Shown one piece after another: positions 42,959 through 53,628 of a stretch of DNA of 64,000 nucleotides; within the stretch, counting starts at the first letter, position 1; the number at the start of each line of letters is the position of its first letter. Source of the DNA: Mastacembelus armatus (taxonomy: Eukaryota; Chordata; Actinopteri; Synbranchiformes; Mastacembelidae); contig NW_022872898.1 in NCBI RefSeq assembly GCF_900324485.2, positions 434,001 to 498,000 on the forward strand, in the 5' to 3' direction. Under the pieces are notes generated by a model that saw only the letters and a list, made by a program, of their open reading frames with translations, was not told where the DNA came from and did no database searches. The position numbers were made by a program, and so were the translations under genes.

Positions 42959-43739
42959 CTGTGATTGACACATGCTGTCATCAGAAACTGTGGCTACTCG
43001 ACTCCACTGAACTCTTTTTGTTTTGTTTTTTTTTTGTTTTCCAATACATTTTATGGCATACAATAGATTCCTTTAACAGCAAATCAACAGCTTATTTTGC
43101 TGTGGTGCTGGTCTGTTTCCAGGCTGAATAAAATAACATAACATCTGGAACAAAAGCTTGACTTCCAACTGCCTAGTTTGATTATGGATACTTGTTTTTG
43201 ACAACATAGTGTCTGTGATATTTCTGGTAACACACAAATGCACCAGTGGACTTTGGAAAATCAGCATGTTGTGACAAATGTCATCTCAGCATTTGTGTGT
43301 TACCAGAAGTAGTTTGTAGTTTGTCAAAAATATGCATCCATAATCAAACTAGGCAGTTGGAAGTCAAGCTTTTGTACCAGTTGTTATTTTATACAGCCTG
43401 GAAACAGACCAGCACCACAGCAAAATAAGTGTCATCCTCCTTGCTCAAATGCTCAGAGTCTGTTATCTATAACAGTTATAGTCTGAAACTATAACTAATG
43501 AGGACAAACAATAAAAAACAGGAACATATAGGATTGCAGTAAGACACAGGGAAAACTGAGACTGTTGAGATCTAACAGGTTGGTGTCATTGTCTTAAAGA
43601 ACCCTTAACTTTTAAACATTTTAAGGGAGCACATTCTTTACTTTATGCCTTGAATATCACATTCATACATTTTAGTCAAATATTTTTAAACAGTAAATGA
43701 GCTCAAACTGATATGAATTTTAACAGACACAAATGTGTA

Positions 43740-44085
43740 GCCGGACTCCTGACAGGAATTAGCAAGAGTGATCATATTTCTCCTATATTAGCTTCTCTTC
43801 ATTGGCTCACTGTAAAATCAGAATAGAATTTTAAATCCTTCTCCTCACGTACAAATCCCTTCATGATCAAGCTCCTTCATACCTTAAAGACCTCATAGTA
43901 CCATATCATCCCAATGGAGCACTTCAGCCTCAGAGTGTAGGTCTACCTGAGGTTCCCAGAGTTTCCAAAGGGAGAATGGGAGGCAGAGCCTCCTCTCCTG
44001 TGGAACCAGCTCCCAGTCTAGGTTCAGGAGGCAGAAACTCTCCTTACTTTTAAGGCTAGACTGAAAACTTTTAATTTTGTCATCA
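43740..44085 (+). mobile_element. L2/Maui-like LINE fragment
   Basis: Same region as 16120-16460 of the longer copy (CTTCTCTTCATTGGCTCACT; CTTAAAGACCTCATAGTACC; CCTGTGGAACCAGCTCCCAG). Frames are interrupted and both ends are missing. Confidence 0.8.
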
Positions 44086-44849
44086 AAGGTCCTACTTACT
44101 TAGCACTTTAGGAACCATCACACACACTATGGAAGATTTCATTTTCACAGCACTGACTTACTGACACGATGACTTACTTTAGACCTTCACCATGTTATGA
44201 TGAAGGTCACGTGATGCCAGACGAGGTCCTTAAACCCTGCTCTGAGCTGTTAAATGTCACTTTCTGCTACACCTAGTCCTCGTGTTATTACAGAGTCAAA
44301 GGAGATCAAGGAGCTGAAGGTTTCAGAGGAAATAACAGCACTGTTGCAACAACTTACAGACTTTCCTTTAAGTCCAAATCTGTTAGTAGTTCATTTCACT
44401 GTTCAGTTTGGTAGTTCATGCATGGCATAGTTTTCCAGGTAATGTGTTAATTTCACAGGTTGATGAGTGTAAATGATTTGAAAAGAGGCCTCTGTGTATA
44501 TACGTGGCAGCACCCTATTGGTTTTAGACAACGCATGATAGCATGATGTAGTAACCAGAAATGGACAGGCGCTCAGCCGCACAAGGAGGTTTTGTAATGT
44601 CATTTACAGGTTGGTTCACAGAGTTCACCAAGGAGCTCATAGATGTCCAGTGTTTTTCATAATCATATCTTATGTTTATGTTGTTCCTGACCCAGTATAT
44701 TCTGGTATGTATGAAGCACAAAGGGACACAGTCTTCGCAAGGTTGTTGGTGAGGAGTATCTGGAAGAAAGGTTCATTAGGACTCTAATGAAGTGAAGTAT
44801 TCCCATACTCGAAATTTGCATTAAACCCATTCAAGTTGCACACACACAG
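44086..44849. other. No gene seen
   Basis: No tRNA, SINE, LINE or splice-bounded exon recognised on either strand. Confidence 0.4.
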
Positions 44850-45045
44850 CAGTGATCACACACACCAAATGCTGTGGCATCTGGGGAGAAGTTGGGGGTT
44901 CGGTGCCTTGCTCAAGGGTCTCACCTCAGCCATGGTATTGAAGGTGGAGAAGCGCTGGCTATTCATTCCACCACACCGACAACTCCTGTTGGTCCTGAGA
45001 CTCGAACCTGCAACTTTCAGCCTAGCCATTAGGCCATGACTGCCA
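44850..45045 (+). repeat. Fish dispersed repeat with tRNA-like end
   Basis: TTCGGTGCCTTGCTCAAGGG then GACTCGAACCTGCAACTTTC, CAGCCTAGCCATTAGGCCAT is a dispersed repeat common in fish genomes. The end resembles a reversed tRNA T-arm, suggesting a SINE. Confidence 0.55.
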
Positions 45046-46168
45046 CTAAGAGATGCTTTTGTGAAGATTCCAATCTAACCGAACTATAACTGTGTCAAAC
45101 TCACTAATTATGAATGACAATCCACTTCAGTAGGGTCACAAGCAGAAGAGAGGCAACTGGATCTAAGTGCACAGGTGTTTATTCACAAAACACAGTACAG
45201 ACAAGGTGAGTTACCCCAGGGTAGACTGACAGTGTTTTCTCAAGCTCTCTGCTTTTATACCTATGGTCAGAGGGTTGGTTCTCACCCTTTGGACCACCTT
45301 CTTTCATCTTATTGCTAGGCCCGTTTACCACTAATCATTTCCCTTTTTTGGACATGTTCATGTCTTACCTACACATGATTCCTTTTTAAAGATGCTCGAG
45401 GGATCACACCCCACCCATCTCCTCCTCCTGGGGCTTGGTGTGATTCCCTTATTTTTCTACTCTGAATTCTTTATTTGATTCTTGGTCAGTGATGCAATAA
45501 CAGGTGTTCTCTAATGTATACAACCACAGTCTCTAAGGCCTACTCAGGCATGTCCCATCTTTGTCTATGTATGGTCTTAAGTGCAGGTCATTAATCACAC
45601 ATGTCCTCTTGGATTCTTGTGGGTACTTTACTTTACATAGATATGCTTTTAAAAGACACACACACACAGGACACATATTCAGCACATCCATGGCTTGAGA
45701 TAATACACAACAGCTCATCTTTACATTTCAGTGACTGTCGTGTTTTGTGTCATTCAAATTTCATTTATCCTATTTTTTGCTTCTGTTCTCCTTTTTTGAA
45801 ATTTCAGCTTAAAGTAGGAAATGAATCCCAGTCTCCCACATCAAAACCCCGAGCTTAGTCTCCCACCCATCCACTCTAACAACCACCTTTTCCCAACAGA
45901 GAAGTAAAACAGCCTGTGAGATCAGAGGAGGTTGGTTTGCAGGACAGTGTGGTCACAGAGAGGATGATGAATGCAGCATTTATTGATGTCTACCCTCTGT
46001 ACCAACGCTGGTTTGTACTAACCAGAAAGTGGTGGTCTTTCTGTAGACCCATTAGTTAGTTCTCATCATCATCGGCTTCTTTATATCAAGGTCAGAGGCT
46101 CTGAAGCCAATCCAGACTGACATTGTAATGAAACTTTATGGTTACAATTTTCAACAGGGTGCTGTGAG
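45046..46168. other. No gene seen
   Basis: A short CA repeat near 45656-45667 is the only feature; the rest has no recognised coding or RNA content. A few bases around 45810-45860 loosely resemble a reversed tRNA T-arm but no cloverleaf forms. Confidence 0.4.
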
Positions 46169-46241
46169 GTCCCAGTGGCCTGGTGGATAAAGCACTGGTC
46201 TTTTAAACCAAGGATTTTGGGTTGGAGTCTCACCTGGGGTG
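46169..46241 (+). tRNA. tRNA-Arg-body with TTT anticodon
   Basis: Seventy-three bases. Acceptor GTCCCAG pairs with CTGGGGT and the D-arm is TGGCCTGGTGGATAAAG, as in Arg(CCT) at 9454-9526. The loop CTTTTAA gives anticodon TTT, the Lys anticodon. One T-stem pair is broken. A fold is still possible, so a mis-reading tRNA cannot be excluded. Confidence 0.55.
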
Positions 46242-46375
46242 ATTGAAAGGAATTTATTGCTATAAAACCTGTGTTCTGGAAGTTGATCTTACCCATCCTG
46301 CAGCTGAAGGGTTATGGACTTATCAAGTATGAAGTACAATAACAACACACTCACCTCTGGAAATCTGCTCCATCT

Positions 46376-46870
46376 CTCTGGCATTGACTGGAGATACTTC
46401 ATAGGTGTGACAGCAGATGAATGTCCTTCTGTTCTGTGAGAGAACTTACCTATTAAATAGGCTGCATTGCTTATGTTAGTTAGTCCACTTTAAGGTGCTG
46501 ATTTTAACACATTACCAGTTACAGATCAAATATAAAACTTTTCCTTCTCAACCTGTGTTGTGAGCTCATCTCTCTTTTGCTGCCCAGTCTGAGCATTTCA
46601 AATACTGATTATTACAAACTGAGAAGAAAATAACACATCTACCCTTTTTCTACAGAAATTTAATCCATGAGAGTGTGATGATTGTAATGTATACAGAGTA
46701 TAATGCATACAGTACAGCAATATGTGTGATGACAGTTTCAACTTCTCTATGTCCACTGGTAGGATGCTTTTGCCCACTACTCCTCAGCGTACCCCGAATT
46801 TGTGGAGGCAGTCAGGCTCCACTGCACGTTTGAGGAGGCATGGGCAAAGTCCCTCCAGCCTGGTCAGGAC
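46376..46870. repeat. Module shared with 8930-9420
   Basis: Direct copy. Keeps the YPEFVEAVRLHCTFEEAWA frame near its right end. Followed here by a Leu fragment instead of the Arg(CCT) tRNA. Confidence 0.75.
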
Positions 46871-46907
46871 CTTAATCCAGCACCTTGGACCACTCAGCCA
46901 CACTACC
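46852..46907 (-). pseudogene. tRNA-Leu(AAG) 5' part
   Basis: On the minus strand GGTAGTGTGGCTGAGTGGTC and CTGGATTAAGGTCC match the acceptor, D-arm and anticodon loop (AAG) of Leu. The T-arm and 3' acceptor are absent. Confidence 0.6.
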
Positions 46908-47040
46908 AGACAAGTGAATATTAACCCCTGCTGAGCTCATAGTTTTATCAACAGTTTATCTATAAAACTTTAAGTAGCTATAATGAAACCTGTCATTAAA
47001 CACAATGCATGTAACGAGTCGACTGGGATGTAAATGGGAT

Positions 47041-47082
47041 CAAGTCAAAGTCCAGATGGCTAACCATTACACCATGGAAACA
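47041..47082 (-). pseudogene. tRNA-Gln(TTG) 5' half
   Basis: GTTTCCATGGTGTAATGGTT then CTGGACTTTGA on the minus strand matches the acceptor, D-arm and anticodon loop. The 3' half is missing. Confidence 0.6.
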
Positions 47083-47224
47083 AGACACAAAGCATAGGGC
47101 TGTGCACCCAATTGACTATGTTTATGTGTAATGCCTTCATTTTTGAGCCATTGTGTCAACGTTAACCTTCAACTTGGACACAAACAGTTCCTTCAGTCCT
47201 CGTAGTTCACCAAGTGCTGAGTTA

Positions 47225-47430
47225 CAAAGAAAAGCTTGACACACTCCTATGGGCAATTTAGAATAACCAACCAACCTGACATACATGATTTTGGACTGTG
47301 GGAGGAAACCAGAGTAGCTCCACACAAGCATGTGGATGATATGCAACCAAAACACAGAAAGACCCCCACCAGGTTTCTAACCAACCTGAGCCTTCTTGCT
47401 GTGAGGCAACAATGTTAACCACTCACCCAA
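47225..47430 (-). mobile_element. SINE head and body
   Basis: Reverse orientation: CAACCTGACATACATGATTT, GACTGTGGGAGGAAACCAGA, CCTTCTTGCTGTGAGGCAAC, AATGTTAACCACTCACCCAA (tRNA-like head). The tail is missing. Confidence 0.75.
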
Positions 47431-48407
47431 AGTGATGCCCTTGCTCTGAATCAGTATGAAGCAAAAATGAGTGACTGTGTGGAAGCACTGACACAGTCAG
47501 AAATGGTCTGCTGGAAAATCCTCATCCTGCATTTGCAGGTGCAAGGGAGGGTCCAATGGCTGTGAGGTGTCATGTAAAATTCCAGCGTTTGTCTGAGAGG
47601 CCTGCAGTTTGTACGGGGTCAGTCATGGGGGAATGTTGAGTTTTCCTGCCTTAGACTATGGTCTGAAGGGCAAGTCCTGAACCCTTTTTGTAAAGGCATT
47701 TTTGGAACTTTTTCTGCTTGTTTGGTTTAAATAGATATTGGTGACCCACCTCATGGACTTTAAGACAGTGACACCAACCTGTAAAAACTCAGCTGAATCA
47801 ATGTTGTATAAATTGTCAAAAAACAAAAAAGAGTATCTCATCAGCGGTTAGATCTCAACAGTCTCAGTCTTCCCTGTGTCTTACTGCAATCCTGTATGTT
47901 CCTGTTTTTTTAAAGTTTGTCCTCGCTAGTTATCCATATGTAGTTTCCCAAAGGAAACACACATACAGTCAAGCCTGAAATTATTCCTAGCAAATTCTGA
48001 CTTAAAGTTACTTTTATTCAAGTTTTTTCTTGATTAGAAATGACACAGGCGTCTCCCAGAAGGAAATAAGAAGATGGACAAGAGGCATCATTGTGGAAAA
48101 AATGATTATTCATTTTCTATTTACATTTGAACAAAAAGTTGCTTGTCAATAAAAGTAACTTTAAGTCAGAATTTGCCAGGGGTATGAATAACTTGGGGCT
48201 TGACTGTATGTGAATCTTTCCAAAGAAAACATTTCCATTCCATTGCTTTTGTTTCCAGATTTAGCTAGGAAACCAGCTGACCACTGTTTTCCACCATTTA
48301 GCAAGTGCACTGGATTTAGTCTCCCAGGATCCTTACAAACTCTTAGTCTTTTGACCTTCCAGAATAGTGATTGAAGGTAAATATAGCTAAAATGCAGAGT
48401 GGAGGGG
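47431..48407. other. No gene seen
   Basis: 47740-47830 resembles 58090-58165 (GTGACACCAACCTGTAAAAA). 47995-48020 and 48145-48170 are short inverted copies of each other (AAAGTTACTTTTATT against AATAAAAGTAACTTT), possibly a small DNA transposon end pair. Confidence 0.4.
48020..48205. repeat. Possible small MITE with inverted ends
   Basis: The left side (AGTCAAGCCTGAAATTATTC from 47967, TTCTGACTTAAAGTTACTTT) is mirrored on the right by AAAGTAACTTTAAGTCAGAA and ATAACTTGGGGCTTGACTGT. The inverted ends span about 47966-48208 around a short non-coding core, as in a non-autonomous Tc1/mariner-like element. Superfamily uncertain. Confidence 0.6.
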
Positions 48408-48476
48408 AACAGAGTGCAGCAGAAGTGTGCTGGGGGCAGAAACCCAAGGTCGATGGACTGAAACGATCCTCTGTTC
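48408..48476 (+). pseudogene. tRNA-iMet-like, anticodon lost
   Basis: Acceptor AACAGAG pairs perfectly with CTCTGTT and GGTCGATGGA plus the T loop come from initiator Met. The anticodon loop reads GGCAGAA (CAG) and the D-arm is shortened (69 bases). Sister copies are at 53629-53697 and 58292-58355. Confidence 0.6.
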
Positions 48477-48537
48477 TGAAGCAAACATAATACTTGAAGT
48501 TTTGTTGTCTTAACATCATGTCTAAAACCAGCATCCA

Positions 48538-48621
48538 CAAAAAGAATGGGATTTGAACCCACACATGAACTACACAACAAATTAGCTAGGTCTGTTAATT
48601 TAACCACTCAGTCACCTTGCC
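48538..48621 (-). pseudogene. tRNA-Ser(GCT) relic
   Basis: GGCAAGGTGACTGAGTGGTT D-arm, GCT in the anticodon loop and T-arm GGGTTCAAATCCC. Anticodon stem and acceptor pairs are mostly lost. Confidence 0.6.
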
Positions 48622-48689
48622 ATAGCTTTGTTACTGTTTACAGTACATGATCAGTGAAGAATTCCACGCTGACCTTCATGAGGTTGAGA

Positions 48690-48815
48690 ACTGTCCAAAA
48701 ACCCAGTTTTAAGGACATACAGTTATTGTGCCTAGTCTCCTTTTGATTTCCTACTGATTGTCTAAACAATGTACAATACATATCAATGCACAAAAGTCCA
48801 GATGATGAATCAGTT
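48690..48815. repeat. Ser-module flank
   Basis: AAAACCCAGTTTTAAGGACA, CCTAGTCTCCTTTTGATTTC and CAATGTACAATACATATCAA recur beside the Ser relics at 53.4 (inverted), 59.2 and 60.3 kb (inverted). Confidence 0.75.
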
Positions 48816-48827
48816 AAAATAAAACAA

Positions 48828-48960
48828 TCAGAATCATCTTTATTGGCCAAGTTTGTGCACACAAACAAGAAATTTGACTCCAGTTCACTAAGCTCTGTCT
48901 ATGTACAAGAATGAAATAAAGTTAAACTTTTAAGAAAGGAAGAGAGTAGGTTTGATATAA
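48828..48960 (-). mobile_element. LINE 3' tail
   Basis: Reverse of the fish LINE terminus: AGAATCATCTTTATTGGCCA then GCACACAAACAAGAAATTTG. Same unit at 63235-63370. Confidence 0.6.
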
Positions 48961-49105
48961 ACCAAAGACAAGAAATACAAAATCAAAAAGGCTAGAAAAA
49001 GATCAATATCTTTTATATACACAATATATAAAATGTGTGAATTGTTGCAGTATGAATGCAAGGATTTAATTAAACTGAATTATGGATCTGTGTAATTAAC
49101 ATCTA

Positions 49106-49178
49106 GGGGAATTAGCTCAAGTGGTAGAGCGCTTGCTTCGCATGTAAGAGGTAGTGGGATCGATACCCACATTCTCCA
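49106..49178 (+). tRNA. tRNA-Ala(CGC)
   Basis: A complete 73-base cloverleaf. Acceptor GGGGAAT pairs with ATTCTCC, the D-arm TAGCTCAAGTGGTAGAGC is normal, the anticodon loop TTCGCAT gives CGC, and the T-stem GTGGG/CCCAC is perfect. The body is the same as the Ala(AGC) copies, so CGC probably arose by one change. Likely functional. Confidence 0.9.
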
Positions 49179-49875
49179 CAAGTCTTTAAAGCCCAATCTT
49201 AACACTAATGAATTATCAGATATCTGTTTTCATGTTTGTACAACATGTATGAACTCAGTCCAGACAAAGACAGCAGAATGTGTTATAGACAGAGTGAGTG
49301 TGAACTGCCAAAGTACTGTCATCCTTTCACTCCTGCTTTTCTGACTGACAGGTTTCCCATTTTTACTGTCTTTGACAACTGACAATTTTGGAGAAGCTGT
49401 AGAGGGGGGATGATGACTGAATTTCAGACAAGGGACCCGATTCGTTGAGAATAAACAGTCATTAAAAGAAGCACACAGTGGTTTGGTGTTGAACGGTTTC
49501 CACAGATGCATAAACTGAACACCGAACATTAGATACCAAGTCTCTTTTCTTAACTGCAGGATAAGTTTCAACGTTAATTCAGAATGCATGTATAGTGAGT
49601 AATCTGCTTGTTTAGTTTCAAGGAAGAACTCATCATACTTAACAAGTTCAACACAGACATGTGCAGCAGCACCAACCAACTGCCTTCAAACATTGAGGTC
49701 TAGCAGAGGATGTTTTCGATACCTTGCCCTCAAGGTTATGAGCCACACGTTGGTCTCATGTCTCAAGTTGTGATTGTTTTCTATCCAGATTAGGATACTC
49801 TTAGGATTAGAATACTTTAAAAACTTGTGTTTATAAAAACAACCAATGTCACCAGATACCAAACCAAAAACAAAT

Positions 49876-49963
49876 TCCTTTAAGCTGGAGTTAAAGCCGC
49901 AACCTAAGAATGACTGCTACTTCAATCTAGAGTCCTCTGCTCTACCAACTCAGCTACTGAAGG
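49876..49963 (-). pseudogene. tRNA-Tyr with intron, CTA anticodon
   Basis: 88 bases. The 5' end CCTTCAGTAGCTGAGTTGGT and 3' end TTAAAGGA are those of Tyr. An intron-like insert of about 13-15 bases follows the base after the anticodon, as in vertebrate Tyr genes. The anticodon reads CTA instead of GTA. One or two stem pairs are broken, so expression is doubtful. Confidence 0.6.
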
Positions 49964-50066
49964 AAGCACACAGTGGTTTGGTGTTGAACTTTTCCACAGA
50001 TGCATAAACTGACACTTAACTACACATTTGATGCCAAAGCTCTTTTCTTAACTGCAGGATACTGTC

Positions 50067-50111
50067 ACTTCAACCTAAAGTCCTCCACTCTACCAACTGA
50101 GCACCTTGGAC
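50067..50111 (-). pseudogene. tRNA-Tyr 5' half
   Basis: CTCAGTTGGTAGAGTGGAGG then ACTTTAGGTTGAAG matches Tyr from the D-arm to the start of the intron, with TTA at the anticodon. The remainder is absent. It lies in a tandem copy of the 49475-49570 flank. Confidence 0.5.
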
Positions 50112-50489
50112 AGCATCAACAATGTTGCAATTTCATTGGCTATGACTCCTGTATACAACTGGCCCCTGTGTGGAAGACAGCTATGCTCACCACTACACCA
50201 CCATCACTGAATGTGGTAGAGTGAGTGTGAACTGCCAAAGTGCTGTCATCCTTTCAGTCCTGCTTTCCTCACTGACATGTTTTCCATAAGCAGAAGTACA
50301 GGAGCCAAGGAGCAGAACAGATGAGGTGGATGGAAAATACCTGAGAGGAGACTCTAATGATGGCACTGTTGGCAGATCAGTCTGCTTGATTATAGATTAT
50401 AAATCCATTATAGTTTGGTTTGGATAGGTCTGTTTTGTTTTATTAGTTTCATTTCTTTAAGGCTCAACCAGTCGTCCTCTACTCTCACA
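50112..50489. other. No gene seen
   Basis: Partly a copy of the Ala-module flank (GAGTGAGTGTGAACTGCCAA at 50221). Otherwise unrecognised. Confidence 0.4.
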
Positions 50490-50715
50490 CTATTTTCCCT
50501 TTGTCATATTGTCACTTGTTTCAACGCTGAAAATAAAAGCACTTTATGCCATTAAATCTCCATTTTTGGTTGTTCCTACATCTTGTTCAGTCATTCCTGG
50601 TGCCTGTGTCAGACTGATCTGTATGTAGGTTTTTCTGAATGTAACAGTTTGTATATAGAAATATAAACCTAATTTTATATGAAAGACAGCAGGCCCCTAT
50701 GTTACTGCTATGTTG

Positions 50716-50783
50716 ATACTTGTTGGTCTAACGGTGTTTCTTGCTTAGGGTGCAAGAGGTTCTGGGTTGATAAGCTACTTTGG
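50716..50783 (+). pseudogene. tRNA-Pro(AGG) relic
   Basis: TTGGTCTAACGGTGTTTCTT and GCTTAGGGTGCAAGAGGTTC show the D-arm and an AGG anticodon arm (TTGC/GCAA stem). The T-arm and 3' acceptor have decayed. Confidence 0.55.
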
Positions 50784-51062
50784 AGTTACAGTTAAGTCTC
50801 TGTGCCCAGCTGTTCTTTGGACCTGGAGACAGAACTGTACCATTAATAAACAAGTGGACTTGTTCCTCCATCATCAAGCTTTCAGACCATGATCAGCTAC
50901 CTTCATCTTTTTCAACGAAAAACCTGTTCTCCTTCTCTCCAATCCATGATAAGTTTTCCACTCACTTCAAGATTTCTCTGAACAGCTACTTGATTGATAT
51001 TGATTGATTGTCACTTCATGTATACCTTTGCTGCAGTTTACAAGACAGGTACTTTAACCCAA

Positions 51063-51135
51063 GGCGCTGTGGCTTAGTGGTTAAAGCACCTGTCTTGTAA
51101 ACAGGGGACCCTGGGTTCAAGTCCCAGCAGTGTCT
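51063..51135 (+). tRNA. tRNA-Thr(TGT)
   Basis: A complete 73-base cloverleaf. Acceptor GGCGCTG pairs with CAGTGTC using two G-U pairs, the anticodon arm CCTGTCTTGTAAACAGG gives TGT, and T-stem CTGGG/CCCAG is perfect. Likely functional. The inverted partner at 3234-3305 is decayed. Confidence 0.9.
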
Positions 51136-51234
51136 CAGAGGGACTTTGGTGTCCTGCGAAACTATTTTTGAGCCATTTCCTGTATAAAGACCTGCTGAAA
51201 ATCTACATGCAAACAAGATCTCTGCAAAAAACCA

Positions 51235-51520
51235 AATTAAGCCAACCGGATCATCTTTGTTGTGCACACAAACAAGGAATTTCACTGTGTTGACTCCCTA
51301 AGCTATGTCTATGGACAATTAAGTTAAATGTTTAAGAAATGAACAGACGAAGTATAAAATAAGTAAAAAAGATAAGGGCTTGAAAAGATGTGCAAATATG
51401 CATATAGTGATTATTGAACAGTGGTTATCTCTGCCACTCTGTGACATTAGAGTTCATGAGAGTGACAGGCTGGGGAAAGAAACTGTCTCTGTGCCAGCTG
51501 GTTGACACTTTAATTGACAC
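51235..51520 (-). mobile_element. Rex1/CR1-like LINE 3' end
   Basis: Reverse of the fish LINE terminus (GTGCACACAAACAAGGAATT) followed by GAGTTCATGAGAGTGACAGG and GGAAAGAAACTGTCTCTGTG. No coding frame. Confidence 0.5.
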
Positions 51521-52139
51521 TTGTAGCCACAGCAGCTATTACTAATAGGAGTTCATTCAAATCATCATTTATGCCATAAGTGATGGACTAAAGACTAGAA
51601 CACCTGTTGCTGTGAATGTGTTCAGTATTTCCTTTTTGCAGAAAGAGTAAGTATTACTTTAGAGCATGGTCCACATCCTACAGCTACTGACCCAGTCTGG
51701 AAGGGTTCAGCCACACATCCATGATGCTGCTCCTGATTCAGATGTTGTTCAACATGATGCAGTCTCCTTTAAGGTCCCCCTGACAGGAGCTGATGTCTCT
51801 CATCAGAGATGAAGTCACACAGAGCAGCTGACTACTAGAGAACGGGGGTTTTCCAACTGTCCTGGTTTAATTAGGTTAGTTAGGTTCAGCCAGTTAAGTT
51901 AATTAGGATTAACTTAACTGAATACACCTGAATCAGGTAATCAGGATTGGGCAGGGACTGTTAGAAAACAATCAGCCCAGTGGCTCTCAAGGTCCAGGGC
52001 TTGGCTAGGACTCTGCACTAGTCATTTATGTGTGATCAATACTTTGATTTATATGCAATACTGCTAGTGCTTTGCAGTGTCCATAGTGTTTGATGTGTAT
52101 GATTTTAAAGCATTAACACTGGCCAGGAATCGAAAGTGG

Positions 52140-52465
52140 GGCAGCATGTTGGCTTAGTGGTTAGCACTGGTGCCTCACAACAAGAAGGGCCTGCATTCGT
52201 AGTCCGGTGGGGACCTTTCTGTGTGGAGTTTACATGTTCTCCCTGTGCTTGTGTGGGTTTTCTCCAGGTACTCCTGTTTCCTCCCACAGTTCAAAAACAT
52301 GTATGTCAGGTTGACTGGGTATTCTGAATTGTCCATATGAGTGAGTGTGAGTGTGTGTGTGGTTGTGTGTCTCTATGTGTCCCGTGATGGACTGGTGACC
52401 TGTCCCTGCCTTTCACCCAAAGAGAGCTGTGACCCTAATTAGCAATAAACGGGTATAGATAATGA
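52140..52465 (+). mobile_element. tRNA-derived SINE, near full length
   Basis: Head GGCAGCATGTTGGCTTAGTG and GGTTAGCACTGGTGCCTCAC. Body CTTTCTGTGTGGAGTTTACA and ATGTATGTCAGGTTGACTGG. 3' part GATGGACTGGTGACCTGTCC and a GATAATGAATGAATG tail. Confidence 0.85.
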
Positions 52466-53491
52466 ATGAATGTTCTATTACATGAGTTTCCTGATATGAA
52501 GGTTGAGTCCAAACCTCAAATGGACCACAGGTTTTTAAAGGTTTATCTGGAATAATGTGATGTCGTATATGTTGAGCATTGTGTAGACACTTGGTGGGAA
52601 ATAAGAAGGAGGCTGCTGAAGTTCTTCAGCACAGTCATGATCCTTTCAAACCTGTTGTTTGTTTGTGCTAGTCCAATTCAGCGAACCAATGTGTAAACCT
52701 GTTTCCCTTTGGTTCAGTTTTACTTTACACAGAGAAAAATCCAGGTGAACCAAAAAGCATCACTGCAATTCATGTTGGAATGTTCCCACTGCTCATTGGT
52801 TCAACAAGTTTGGTGCAGGAAAAAAAAAACATGAACACAGGAAAAAGATCCAGGTTCTGTACTGGTGAATATTCCTATGAAAGAGATTTACTCTGCAACA
52901 TGGAGAAACAGAACAATTGGCATTAGCTCATAACTGTGTTAATTTACTGGGCAATAACAAAATACAACTCTGGCAAGAAAACACCAAAAAGTGCTTCACA
53001 CACTTTGCAAAGTGAGTGAATATTCAGCATGTAACAACAAAATGATGAGTTTCAACTTGCTAAGCTAAAATTAAACTATTCTGGGGCAAGAATGAGAACA
53101 TGAAACAAAAGAAGTTATGTTATGCTAATTTAGAGATTTATGAGAAGAAAGCCAGAACTCCTAGCAAAGTTGTCATGGTTTCATATCCCACCACTGCCCA
53201 GAACTTCTCTCTTGACACAGAATTCTGCAAAGCAATTGTGCTTCTGTATCAATGGGTTCCTCAAAAAAAGGGCACTCCACATCTCCAGCCGCTGTATGGA
53301 GCAGCCTTGGCTACAGTGGAGAGGAACTTTTGTGTATTGTACATTGTTTAGACAATCAGTGGGAAATCAAAAGGAGACTAGGCACAATAACTGTATGTCC
53401 TTAAAGCTGGGTTTTTGGACAGTTCTCAACCTCCTGAAGGTCAGCGTGGAATTCTTCACTGATCATGTACTGTAAACAGTAATAAAGCTAT

Positions 53492-53567
53492 GGCGAGGTG
53501 ACTGAGTGGGTAAATTAACGGATTGCTAATTTGTTTTGTAACTCGTGTTCAAATCCCATTCTTGTTG
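53492..53567 (+). pseudogene. tRNA-Ser(GCT) relic
   Basis: GGCGAGGTGACTGAGTGG start and GATTGCTAAT anticodon region (GCT). The variable arm and part of the T-stem are shortened (76 bases). Confidence 0.6.
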
Positions 53568-53628
53568 TGGATGCTGGTTTTAGACATGATGTTAAGACAA
53601 CAAAACTTCAAGTATTATGTTTGCTTCA

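Larger units (their letters stand above)
42045..43735. repeat. Left arm of near-identical inverted duplication
   Basis: Reverse complement of 60665-62340, about 17 kb away. Several hundred-base stretches are identical or nearly so: the longest shared frames differ by zero or one residue. It carries a Leu relic, a Cys fragment and a Gln tRNA. Likely a recent duplication, or an assembly duplication. Confidence 0.9.
48820..49840. repeat. Ala-tRNA module, copies at 63225-64000 and 59630-60040
   Basis: Direct copies share LINE tail, Ala tRNA, GTACAACATGTATGAACTCA, CAGACAAAGACAGCAG and GTCTCAAGTTGTGATTGTTT. The 63-kb copy lacks about 250 bases present here. The 59-kb copy is cut by the gap. Confidence 0.8.
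50490..53295. repeat. Right arm of 2.8-kb inverted duplication
   Basis: Reverse complement of 1088-3880. Holds the better Thr tRNA and the better SINE of the pair. Confidence 0.85.

Noticed and set aside
43073-43428. Frames conserved between 43.1-43.4 and 61.0-61.3 kb
   Set aside because: Identity reflects recent duplication of the whole arm, including non-coding parts, so it is not evidence of coding.
45810-45860. Possible additional tRNA on the minus strand
   Set aside because: Only a weak T-arm resemblance; no D-arm, anticodon stem or acceptor could be paired.
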